64,000 bases of DNA from Bifidobacterium sp. 7101 (lineage in GTDB: Bacteria; Actinomycetota; Actinomycetes; Actinomycetales; Bifidobacteriaceae). Every line of letters starts with the position of its first letter. Within the stretch, counting starts at the first letter, position 1. A model generated the notes under the pieces. The model was not told where the DNA came from, did not search any database, and saw only the letters and a program-made list of their open reading frames with translations. Shown in pieces: positions 42,084-48,987 of this stretch. The DNA is taken from the NCBI RefSeq assembly GCF_000499285.1, contig NZ_AWUN01000001.1, forward strand, positions 124,001-188,000. Reading direction: 5' to 3'. Position numbers and translations under genes: made by a program.

Positions 42084-42610
42084 ACCAACCTAAACAACCA
42101 CTAAACACTGCTGCCTAACGGGATTACAGAGAATCAGGAAACCGGCAAACCACCTAATTCACCACCTAAGTCAAGGTATTGTGAGTACCCCAACGGCCTT
42201 GAAAGACACTACCATGATACCCCACAGGAAGGCTATGCATCCGAACGGGGGGCAGGGAAGCGCTCGCGAGCGCCACGGTTGTGAATCAGTTGGGTCACTT
42301 CTGTCTCGATTATTGGGATGCATTCGGAAACAATAAGAAACTATGTTCCTTCGTAACAATCTGTTCTGTGGATATTCGAAAATTACTGCATCGTGTCATT
42401 TGTGACGCAACTTCCGCTATCCAAATCACACAACTCCGGATATAGATAGCCTCGCTAGAATAGGGCATGATTACATATCTTAAACAGTTACGATGTTGCA
42501 TCAGCAAGAAAAATGGTGACGCTTAAACCTTTGCAAAACCGGTCTCTTAGTTGAGGAACCAAAGCAAGTTTGTTCGCATGTTATGTGATTATGGATATAT
42601 GGTGCAAACA
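42084..42610. other. Left end of the element: arm-type repeats and palindrome, no gene seen
   Basis: The stretch contains the paired repeat ACCACCTAnnTCACCACCTAA at 42149-42169 and the 14-bp palindrome GCGCTCGCGAGCGC at 42260-42273. The last 200 nt are AT-rich and probably carry the promoter for the following gene (TAGAAT near 42457). Short frames present look random. Confidence 0.4.
42149..42169 (+). repeat. Left integrase arm-site-like direct repeats
   Basis: ACCACCTAAT and TCACCACCTAAG are two 11-bp-spaced copies of a CACCTAA core. The same arrangement and orientation occurs at 50522-50541, close to the other end of the element. Confidence 0.45.
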
Positions 42611-43507
42611 ATGTCAGAACCGGTTTCAGTCGCCAGGATGACCGCACACTATCAAGGCGACGCTCTGCGGAATCACGAGATTGATGTGAGGCAGTTGGGG
42701 CCTGCCTTGGTGGGGCTGTCACTGTCTTTCGAGAGGGCACAGGCGCTCGTGGATCCTGGTTATCGCATCAAACTCAATGCAAAAGCCACAAGCGAGGGGT
42801 CGGTCGTCATAGACCTTATCCTACGTATCACGAACGATGTTGTTCCCTTCCTTTCCAGCGACGAGGCCAGTGCAGCTGCGAACGCGATTGAGATAGGCGC
42901 GTTCGTCTTCGGTGGGATCAGACTGACATCCAACGCTATTCTCCATCATGGCAAGCCCAAGAAGGTGGAGGATACCAAAGGTGACGATTCGAAGATTGAT
43001 GTCAAATACCCAGATGGCACCATCGAACGCACATACCCGGAATCCTTGGAGATGATAGGCGATCCAGGTTTCGTCAAAGGGGTGAAGGATGCCACCGCTC
43101 CGGCGCTGTGCGACGGCATAGACCGCATAGAGTTTCATCTATCGGATGTGTCTGAAACCGTCACTCAGGAGGATGCCGAGGCCATCGATAGCTACGATGT
43201 GTCCGATAGCGACACCACCGTCTCGGAGATGGAGATGGTGGTTCAGGCATTGCAGCCATCATTCCAGGAAGACGGGAAATGGCGCATCACCGATGGCATC
43301 AAGAAGCAGTACGTGTCTATCGACGATGCCGCTTTCAAAAAGCGTGTGCTCGATTCCATCGAGTCTCTCAGAGCCAACGACACCTATAAGGTCATCATGA
43401 AGGTGGAGAAGAAGTTCGACTCCAAGAACCAGCTGTCGACTAGGTATATCGCTATAGAGAAAGTCATCGACCACAAGCACATGGAGGAGCAAGGAGCACT
43501 CTTCTAA
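42611..43507 (+). CDS. Uncharacterised element protein (~298 aa)
   Basis: A soluble protein without recognised domains. The region MTAHYQGDALRNHEIDVRQLGPALVGLSLSFERAQ resembles the start of proteins often found in phages and integrated elements of actinobacteria, with no known function to my knowledge. The C-terminal third is charged (KVIMKVEKKFDSKNQ). No good ribosome site decides among the ATGs at 42578, 42599 and 42611; I chose 42611 because the conserved-looking part begins just after it. It is transcribed toward the structured non-coding stretch. Confidence 0.6.
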   Translation: MSEPVSVARMTAHYQGDALRNHEIDVRQLGPALVGLSLSFERAQALVDPGYRIKLNAKATSEGSVVIDLILRITNDVVPFLSSDEASAAANAIEIGAFVFGGIRLTSNAILHHGKPKKVEDTKGDDSKIDVKYPDGTIERTYPESLEMIGDPGFVKGVKDATAPALCDGIDRIEFHLSDVSETVTQEDAEAIDSYDVSDSDTTVSEMEMVVQALQPSFQEDGKWRITDGIKKQYVSIDDAAFKKRVLDSIESLRANDTYKVIMKVEKKFDSKNQLSTRYIAIEKVIDHKHMEEQGALF

Positions 43508-44382
43508 GATGACCTAACGTTTAGTTGTCAAAGGATCTTTGACAGCCGTGTCATGTTGGCTCCTGTGCGGCTTGGTGTAGCGTAGCCAATCAAGTATTGC
43601 GCGGTAATCCCGAGCGCTTGCGTGGTCACATCAAACTCGCTAACCATCCGGTAGGTGACACCATTGTATAAGGCCTCAGCTGTACAGCATCAGCAAGGCT
43701 GTATGTGGGTAAACCTGGCTGACGCACTTAGCGACGCCCTAGATTGAATCTAGGGGCTTTGGAGGCTGAGCCGTACCTCATGGCAAGCGCAGCTGAATAC
43801 CTATTGTATGGGGGTAGTGGTTCGCCACCCCCATGTCCGAGGCTTAGTCGTGTGGGATGGGTCCGACTTATGCCACCCTAGTTGCGTGTATGACACACGT
43901 AGTTGCCACATGGCCGGAGTTACATGGCTGAGGTTCCGTCTATTCCAACTGTGGGTATCACATCCACGGCTGTCCAAGCCGGAACCAGCGGTTCCTTGGG
44001 TGGGGTCATATAAAATGCTATGGATGGTTGCGTCCGTGATGGACACAACTGATCTCTCTGTCACTGGTGTCAGTAACTGATGGTTCCCGAATGCCCATGT
44101 TGAGCTCAGTGGCGTACATGATTCAGGTGGGTTCACTAGTACTGAGCTCCATCCAACCGACCCTTTCAAGACACTAGCAGACAGAGGAATCTTCCGCGGT
44201 CTAAATCAGACTTATGTCCTAACTCTGGGTTGGGATCAGCGATAGAGCCACATTATCGAGTCTGTGATCCGGCTGGAAAATTTTGAACTCTCCGCACTTG
44301 CAAGCCAGCTCACCGGCGGTCTTGTCACCACCGGTAAGCCCCCCCCCCCTAGGTGCTTGCGAATGGTTAATCTTTACTGGAG
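43508..44382. ncRNA. Candidate large structured RNA (about 0.8 kb), strand unresolved
   Basis: No convincing protein is encoded here, yet inverted repeats are unusually dense. Perfect or near-perfect stems: 43526-43533/43537-43544 (TGTCAAAG/CTTTGACA), 43556-43561/43584-43589 (TTGGCT/AGCCAA), 43737-43743/43749-43755 (CCCTAGA/TCTAGGG), 43808-43834 (ATGGGGG..GTGG-TTCG-CCAC..CCCCAT), 43932-43938/43980-43986 (GGTTCCG/CGGAACC, enclosing two smaller hairpins, i.e. a multi-branch junction), 44027-44034/44041-44049 (GTTG.GTCC/GGAC.CAAC), 44102-44110/44141-44149 (GAGCTCAGT/ACTGAGCTC), and 44233-44238/44265-44270 (GGATCA/TGATCC). Size and location in a tRNA-linked element recall GOLLD/ROOL-type giant RNAs, but I cannot show homology. 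Confidence 0.4.
44339..44349. repeat. C-homopolymer, 11 bases
   Basis: Eleven consecutive C right after the hairpin-like ACCGGcGGTcttgtcACCaCCGGT (44311-44334) and 34 bases beyond the 3' end of the membrane-protein gene. Confidence 0.9.
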
Positions 44383-45153
44383 TTACAATTTTTTAGCTAT
44401 ATCCTGGAGCGATTTTATAACCTTTTCTAAGTCGCTGCTGGGTCGAACCATACCTCGACCGTACTCAAAATCCAGAACAAAATTGTCCTTTGGACATTTT
44501 TGCCGATTGAGATCACTGTATTCTACAGTGCCCTCTAGGGCATAAGAATAATCTTTCAATTTATCTATATTAGCGTAGAAACCAAGCAGATAAGTCATGG
44601 TAGAGTTCGGGGGAATTGCCAAAATTGTTCTTTCCAACACATCTTTGCGAAAACCTCCAGTCATCACTTCGTCTGTTCCCACACCACCGTCTAATAATGA
44701 GATCAGTGTTTGTTTCATCGTTTCGTCGTATCCCTTAAGCCTTATTCGCACGTTGGTGGCAGAAGTACTCCCGACATTGCTGACATTCACGAATACCGTC
44801 CCTCCTTTCACAAAATGATTAACCTGGATATGAGCTCTGGTTTTATCCCAATGCTCATTGCGACGTTCCTGACGCTGCTTATTCCATTCACTCTGTTGCG
44901 AATACAGTTCATAGAATGCGATAAGTGCCGCTCCAACAGCCACGAGAAAAGTACCGAACCCCCACCATGCAGACCAGTCAATATCTCCGGCAAAGACATC
45001 TACCAATGTCTCGTTTAAGTTCCAGTCATGCTTGAACCATTGCCAAAGTATTGGCAACATAATAAAAATCGCAATAGCAATGACAAATTTTGGTTTATTT
45101 GGCGGCAGCTGGTACCACCAATTCTTCTCATTGTTTGATTTTGTTTCGTTCAT
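44383..45153 (-). CDS. Small membrane protein with extracytoplasmic-type beta domain, unknown function
   Basis: A 256-residue protein with two N-terminal membrane helices (residues ~22-40 and ~63-85), a short charged coiled segment (SQQSEWNKQRQERRNEHWDK) and a C-terminal beta-rich domain (HIQVNHFVKGGTVFVNVSNVGSTSATNVRIRLKGYD). Such proteins are common accessory cargo in integrated elements, often as an immunity or exclusion factor, but no function is known to me. GTAGGAGC touches the ATG, so the ribosome site is unusually close. It is AT-richer than its neighbours. Confidence 0.65.
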   Translation of the reverse strand: MNETKSNNEKNWWYQLPPNKPKFVIAIAIFIMLPILWQWFKHDWNLNETLVDVFAGDIDWSAWWGFGTFLVAVGAALIAFYELYSQQSEWNKQRQERRNEHWDKTRAHIQVNHFVKGGTVFVNVSNVGSTSATNVRIRLKGYDETMKQTLISLLDGGVGTDEVMTGGFRKDVLERTILAIPPNSTMTYLLGFYANIDKLKDYSYALEGTVEYSDLNRQKCPKDNFVLDFEYGRGMVRPSSDLEKVIKSLQDIAKKL

Positions 45154-45335
45154 GCTCCTACGCTAGCGCCTTGTAAAGCCTGTTGTGAGTCTAGCAACGG
45201 TGTTGCTGACACCTCTTTACTGTTCCTTAGCCTTGTGCCGGGCTAAAACAGGAAGAAAACGGAATGGGAAACTTGAGACGCACGAAAAGGAGTTTCGGCG
45301 GCGCGGGGACGGGTTGGTTAATTGCCTTACTCTCG

Positions 45336-45348
45336 CCCCCCCCCCCCC
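45336..45348. repeat. C-homopolymer, 13 bases
   Basis: Thirteen consecutive C, 183 bases upstream of the membrane-protein start on its promoter side. It reads as a G-run on the coding strand of that gene. Confidence 0.9.
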
Positions 45349-45652
45349 TACTCCGTATGGAATCCAACCGCTACCCACAGTTATTGTGACAACGCTATTT
45401 AAGGTCGTTATTCTGCTGTATCGATTGGCTTCTCTCCATTATCGTGACGAAGGTAAAATAAGATAGATGAGGTTGGTTGGCGAGCGCCTATGTCCTTGGT
45501 TGGATGGTCCTGGTGGCCTCATGGTGAAGGGTCTGAGCGTCTTGGATTACTCATGGCTCCATCTGGCTGGGTCCAAATAAAAAACGACTCTCACGGCGCA
45601 TGCATGTCCGGTGGTGCTATCCGGCGGTCTTCGCCTAGGGCTGGCGGGAGTG

Positions 45653-45664
45653 CCCCCCCCCCCC
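45653..45664. repeat. C-homopolymer, 12 bases
   Basis: Twelve consecutive C, located inside a short open frame that begins at ATG 45604 and 17 bases before the ATG of the tiny ORF at 45681. Confidence 0.9.
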
Positions 45665-45680
45665 GGAGCCCTTGGTCATC

Positions 45681-45764
45681 ATGGGTCTGCTCACCGAGGA
45701 AGACCAGAAGGCACTCGCGAGCGTTGGAATCCTCTCGCAAGCCTGCATATGCGGATCTAGATAG
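45681..45764 (+). CDS. Possible 27-aa peptide (phase-variable fusion candidate)
   Basis: The peptide MGLLTEEDQKALASVGILSQ... looks protein-like but has no ribosome site. An upstream frame from ATG 45604 crosses the 12-C run and is two bases out of frame with it; with 10 or 13 C the two would fuse. This may be coincidence. Confidence 0.2.
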   Translation: MGLLTEEDQKALASVGILSQACICGSR

Positions 45765-45839
45765 GCATGCAGGAGTGGAACGGCTTTCCTCTGGATAGAT
45801 GGTCGTCCCACTCTTGCCTCTTCTATCATGTCTTCAGGG

Positions 45840-47333
45840 TCAAGCGATCTTTTGGCATTCCTGTTTCATGGTCGTGTCCTGCTGTCTCCGGTCTCGCCTA
45901 TACAGTTCCTCGTTGGCCTTGTTTATCCACAGCCCTGGCTTTTGATTCCTTATTGCTATGAGCTGCCGCTTGGTAAGTGTGGCCCAATCGACGCTACCCA
46001 CGAACTGGGGGAGTGTAGTCAGCCAAGAGGTTATGTCAGGGTTAGGCTCTTCCTTGGATGAGCCGCGTTGGTCATTATCCTTCCGCTGGCCTTGCGCGTT
46101 TGGAGTCTTCGCCTCATTATGCGTGCCACCTTGCCACCTTGACTGTATAAAGGGCTGGGAGGCATTGGAATCGTTGGGCTGAGGGGAAGGTGGCACGAGC
46201 ACTTCTGGTACGCCACCTTGCCACCTTGTGCCCCCACGGGAACCGTTGGAATCATTGGAAGGTGGCAAGGTGGCAAGGTGGCGCGAACCTGTAGTGAACC
46301 ACCACCACTCACCGCCGAACCTTTTGGACTCGAACCGGTATCCCTTGCATCTTCTGCGAGCGTCCTTGAGTTGCTGTTTCGTGTATTCGCCGCTGCCTGC
46401 GGCAATGACTTCATTGGCAGGAAACCCACAACCTAGCATGTCGGGTGTGCTTCGTTTGTTCTGCTGGTAGTAGTCGATGATGAACTGCTGACAGTCGTTG
46501 GGCTCATCGTCGCCCAGGTCGATGGACGTGTTGACTACCTCGGTAACGCTACGGTCGGAGTGGGCCCAACCGGTCACATGGCCCACGCTCATGGGTTCTC
46601 CGTTGTCGTCCTTCATGTTCACGGATTCTAGGCGGAAGCTCCAGTTATGCTCGGAGGCGGGCAGGTTGCTGTAGTTGGCCTTGTCCTGGGAGACTGTCAC
46701 TTCCCCAGTCTCAGGATCCTGAGCCATGGTCAGCAGGGAACGGCAAATGTCAATGTAGGCATGGGATCCGCTGACCATATGCCTGGCGTTCCTACCGCTG
46801 CCCTTACCAAAGTGCAACAACCCCACTATCGTCACGTCCAGCCTCCGGGCGAGTGCAGCCAAAGGGTTAAGTGCTTTGCGCACATCATCCCTCTTGTTTC
46901 CGTCGCCTCCCACCAGGTTGGACAGGGGGTCAACAATCAGGAAGGGGCTGCTATTTGTTTCCAGAGCTTCCTCCAACGCGTCGATATTGTCAGGTAGCAG
47001 GTAGTCACAAAGGACTTCTTCTCCCTGTTCGTTGTAGCGCTCGCCTATAGGCACTGCACGGCTCACGTCGGCTCCAGCGGCCAACAGGCGGGCTTTGAGC
47101 ATTGAACGGCTGTCTTCCGGAGAATAGATGCATACGTTCATAGGCTGTCCTTGGTGGTCTCCAGGTAATGCCCCCTGAGTAGCTTTGGCCGCCCAGTCTA
47201 ACACCAGGGTGCTTTTGCCTATGCCGCTCTCACCGGCGACGATGTTTAGTACACCTTCAACAAGTATCTGGTCATACAGGAACCTAGGCCGCGCAATCCT
47301 GTCATATGACAGATCCTTATACCTCTCGTTCAC
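45840..47333 (-). CDS. AAA/RecA-like ATPase, putative replication protein of the element
   Basis: A 497-residue protein. GTG is the start, with a near-perfect AAGGAGGTGAGG site; the frame is open for 98 further codons upstream but overlaps another gene. Walker A is GESGIGKST near residue 38, Walker B is PFLIVDPLSNLVGG, and VGLLHFGKGSGRNARHMVSGSHAYIDICRSLLTM follows the sensor, as in the RepA/DnaB-like AAA_25 ATPases of phages and plasmids. The C-terminal 200 residues are low-complexity, with repeated RWQGG and NDSN. The gene overlaps the upstream 204-aa gene (GTGA). It probably unwinds DNA or loads replication proteins on the element. Confidence 0.8.
   Translation of the reverse strand: MNERYKDLSYDRIARPRFLYDQILVEGVLNIVAGESGIGKSTLVLDWAAKATQGALPGDHQGQPMNVCIYSPEDSRSMLKARLLAAGADVSRAVPIGERYNEQGEEVLCDYLLPDNIDALEEALETNSSPFLIVDPLSNLVGGDGNKRDDVRKALNPLAALARRLDVTIVGLLHFGKGSGRNARHMVSGSHAYIDICRSLLTMAQDPETGEVTVSQDKANYSNLPASEHNWSFRLESVNMKDDNGEPMSVGHVTGWAHSDRSVTEVVNTSIDLGDDEPNDCQQFIIDYYQQNKRSTPDMLGCGFPANEVIAAGSGEYTKQQLKDARRRCKGYRFESKRFGGEWWWFTTGSRHLATLPPSNDSNGSRGGTRWQGGVPEVLVPPSPQPNDSNASQPFIQSRWQGGTHNEAKTPNAQGQRKDNDQRGSSKEEPNPDITSWLTTLPQFVGSVDWATLTKRQLIAIRNQKPGLWINKANEELYRRDRRQQDTTMKQECQKIA
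46125..46282. repeat. Iteron-like cluster of eight AAGGTGGC / GCCACCTT copies
   Basis: GCCACCTT occurs at 46125, 46133, 46212 and 46220, and AAGGTGGC at 46187, 46259, 46267 and 46275, all within 158 nt of the ATPase gene. The block 46211-46227 forms a perfect 17-bp inverted repeat with 46267-46283. Confidence 0.75.
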
Positions 47334-47944
47334 TCGTCCCTCACCTCCTTCTCTAGGAGATCTGCCGCTATACGAGGCCATGGGTCTCCTGCGAGTGTCG
47401 CCAGAGTCTTGAGTATTTGGGATGGTTTGCTCCCATGTTCCAGCACTTCCTTTTGGTGTATGCCGGCACAGGTGGCGAGGCGAGCATGCATGTAAGCGGC
47501 ATCTCTGCGAGCGCGGGAAGGTACTAAGCCCGAGTTGAGTAAAGTACTGGTAGCTTGGTCTGTGGGAACACTCACGAGCAGTATTCTGCGGTACGCCTGG
47601 CTTAGGCTGGGCGTGAAAGCTAGACATCCGTCAGGACTCAGCAGGCTGGCTGCCTGCACCATGACGCTTGCTCCTTGGTCAGAAACGCGAGCGGTTACAG
47701 CCACTGGCATGGGGCGGATATTTGAAGCCAAAACCAGCAAGGCGAGGCATCTCGCCGCCCGGTCGGTATGGAGGCTGATGCTGCGCGAGTAGAAGCCGTA
47801 CGCTGTTTCCAGCAGGTAGTCGCTCACAGTCTCAAGTACGTAACTGACCTGATTGGCTTCGTCATCTTCGACGGATATACTAGAGAAGTACGTTCCAGTA
47901 ACCCCTGTGCCGTCGGCACTGGGGTCCACATTTACTCCTGTCAT
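47330..47944 (-). CDS. Uncharacterised 204-aa element protein
   Basis: I see no recognised domain. The middle contains two hydrophobic strands (CLALLVLASNIRPMPVAV, RILLVSVPTDQATSTLLNSG), then an Arg/Ala-rich helix with HARLATCAGIHQKEVLEHG and a C-terminal acidic helix. Its stop overlaps the GTG of the ATPase gene and its start is 6 nt after the excisionase-like gene, so all three are one operon. A helper or primase-accessory role for the ATPase is only a guess from coupling. Confidence 0.65.
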   Translation of the reverse strand: MTGVNVDPSADGTGVTGTYFSSISVEDDEANQVSYVLETVSDYLLETAYGFYSRSISLHTDRAARCLALLVLASNIRPMPVAVTARVSDQGASVMVQAASLLSPDGCLAFTPSLSQAYRRILLVSVPTDQATSTLLNSGLVPSRARRDAAYMHARLATCAGIHQKEVLEHGSKPSQILKTLATLAGDPWPRIAADLLEKEVRDE

Positions 47945-47950
47945 GTTCTG

Positions 47951-48199
47951 CTAGTCCTCGATATAGGCTTTGAGACTGGCATAGCTGACCAGGAAAATAC
48001 GACCCGACTTGCGGGCCTTGACCTCCCCCTGATGAATGAGCCGGTACGTGCTTTTCGTGTCCTTGAAACCAAGCAGGCGCGTGGCCTCGGACACGGAGAC
48101 GGATAATGGGGTCAGGTTGCCGCTGCCGTCCTGATGATGGTATGAGCGGTTCCGGGTGTCCTTCATGGACGGAATTGCTGATAGTGCTTCCTGTGGCAT
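47951..48199 (-). CDS. Excisionase-like helix-turn-helix protein
   Basis: An 82-residue MerR/Xis-type DNA-binding protein. The core is SVSVSEATRLLGFKDTKSTYRLIHQGEVKARKSGRIFLVSYASLKAYIED, the usual pattern of the excisionase/AlpA helix-turn-helix family. AGGAAG precedes the ATG at 48199. It heads the operon with the 204-aa protein and the ATPase. It is likely the recombination directionality factor for the integrase, or the regulator of the operon. Confidence 0.75.
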   Translation of the reverse strand: MPQEALSAIPSMKDTRNRSYHHQDGSGNLTPLSVSVSEATRLLGFKDTKSTYRLIHQGEVKARKSGRIFLVSYASLKAYIED

Positions 48200-48210
48200 G
48201 TACACTTCCT

Positions 48211-48335
48211 AAAAACAGGGCGTTGCCTGAACCCCAAGCAGGGGCGCGGGCAGACTTCGATTAAATCTGCTGACACATAAAGCTGCGCGACGCTGACCTG
48301 TTTGTTAAGCGCTGGTGACGCTTTGCCCTGTTTTT
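48211..48335. repeat. 11-bp inverted repeat flanking the element's central control region
   Basis: AAAAACAGGGC (48211-48221) and GCCCTGTTTTT (48325-48335) are perfect inverted copies separated by 103 nt, upstream of the Xis-like operon. GCGTTGCC also occurs twice, at 48220 and 48340. A promoter/operator or an origin is plausible. Confidence 0.55.
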
Positions 48336-48475
48336 AAGTGCGTTGCCACTGACCCGAATATTACGTGGAGAGTAATTCCACGGGCCTTGGATGAAGGGGA
48401 AGGCACCCCCACTTAGCTCCGATTACTCGAAACCAGTAATTCACACCTTAACACGGAGTATGGAGGGCTTCAACG

Positions 48476-48985
48476 TCATACAATATCGAATTCGGTCAGT
48501 GAACATGGCGCATATCCTTTGAAGGCTTTAGCAATCAATTGGAATTGTCTGAAGTTACCCTCACCACTAAAACAACTCTCCTCGCCACAAGCCCTAATCA
48601 CAACATCTCGCCCCCGGTAATATATGCCTTCAGGATGATTCAATGGCCTATGTAGACGTGTAAGAATCCGCGTCTGCTTTTTTACGCAAAAGACACCCCA
48701 TGCCACAGGAACCAAGTCGCCCAAATCCGTTAATTCATCAGCATATTGCGGCAATGTTATTGCATCACTGGCCGCATACTTCAGAAGAGCCGTGGCCATC
48801 TGATCCACATGGGCGTCTGGCTCGGATTTCAACTCCTCAGGGAAGAGACGCAAAACACCTTCCTCATACGAATACTCCATCATGGACTTAAAAGCTTTTC
48901 TGGCATCCTCTTTTGAATAATCCTCCTGAAACATTGCCGGAACCGCTTTCCGCAATGTATTCAACGTTCGTGTGTCCAATCGCAT
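48476..48985 (-). CDS. Uncharacterised 169-aa element protein
   Basis: I do not recognise the family. It is soluble, mixed alpha/beta, with an acidic helical first half (DYSKEDARKAFKSMMEYSYEEGVLRLFPEELKSE) and a C-terminal half rich in aromatic residues and Cys (RGRDVVIRACGEESCFSGEGNFRQF). AAAGGA is eight bases before the chosen ATG; another ATG two codons upstream is too close to it. The start lies at the integrase stop, so both are cotranscribed. Confidence 0.6.
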   Translation of the reverse strand: MRLDTRTLNTLRKAVPAMFQEDYSKEDARKAFKSMMEYSYEEGVLRLFPEELKSEPDAHVDQMATALLKYAASDAITLPQYADELTDLGDLVPVAWGVFCVKKQTRILTRLHRPLNHPEGIYYRGRDVVIRACGEESCFSGEGNFRQFQLIAKAFKGYAPCSLTEFDIV

Positions 48986-48987
48986 AA

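Larger units (their letters stand above)
45154..45839. other. Gene-poor stretch of the element with two C-homopolymers
   Basis: There are 686 nt with no confident gene. It contains C-runs at 45336-45348 and 45653-45664 and a possible tiny ORF at 45681-45764. The rest looks like decayed or regulatory DNA. Confidence 0.5.

Noticed and set aside
42468-42527. A 19-codon frame after TAGAAT at the left end of the element
   Set aside because: It is too short and has no conservation or toxin-like features that I can support.
43808-44080. Possible 90-aa protein in the structured stretch
   Set aside because: Residue composition is random-like (many Trp, His, Val), there is no ribosome site, and it begins inside a perfect hairpin.
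47334-47627. N-terminal 98-codon extension of the AAA ATPase
   Set aside because: It overlaps the 204-aa gene and its sequence is unlike protein, while GTG at 47333 has a near-perfect ribosome site.
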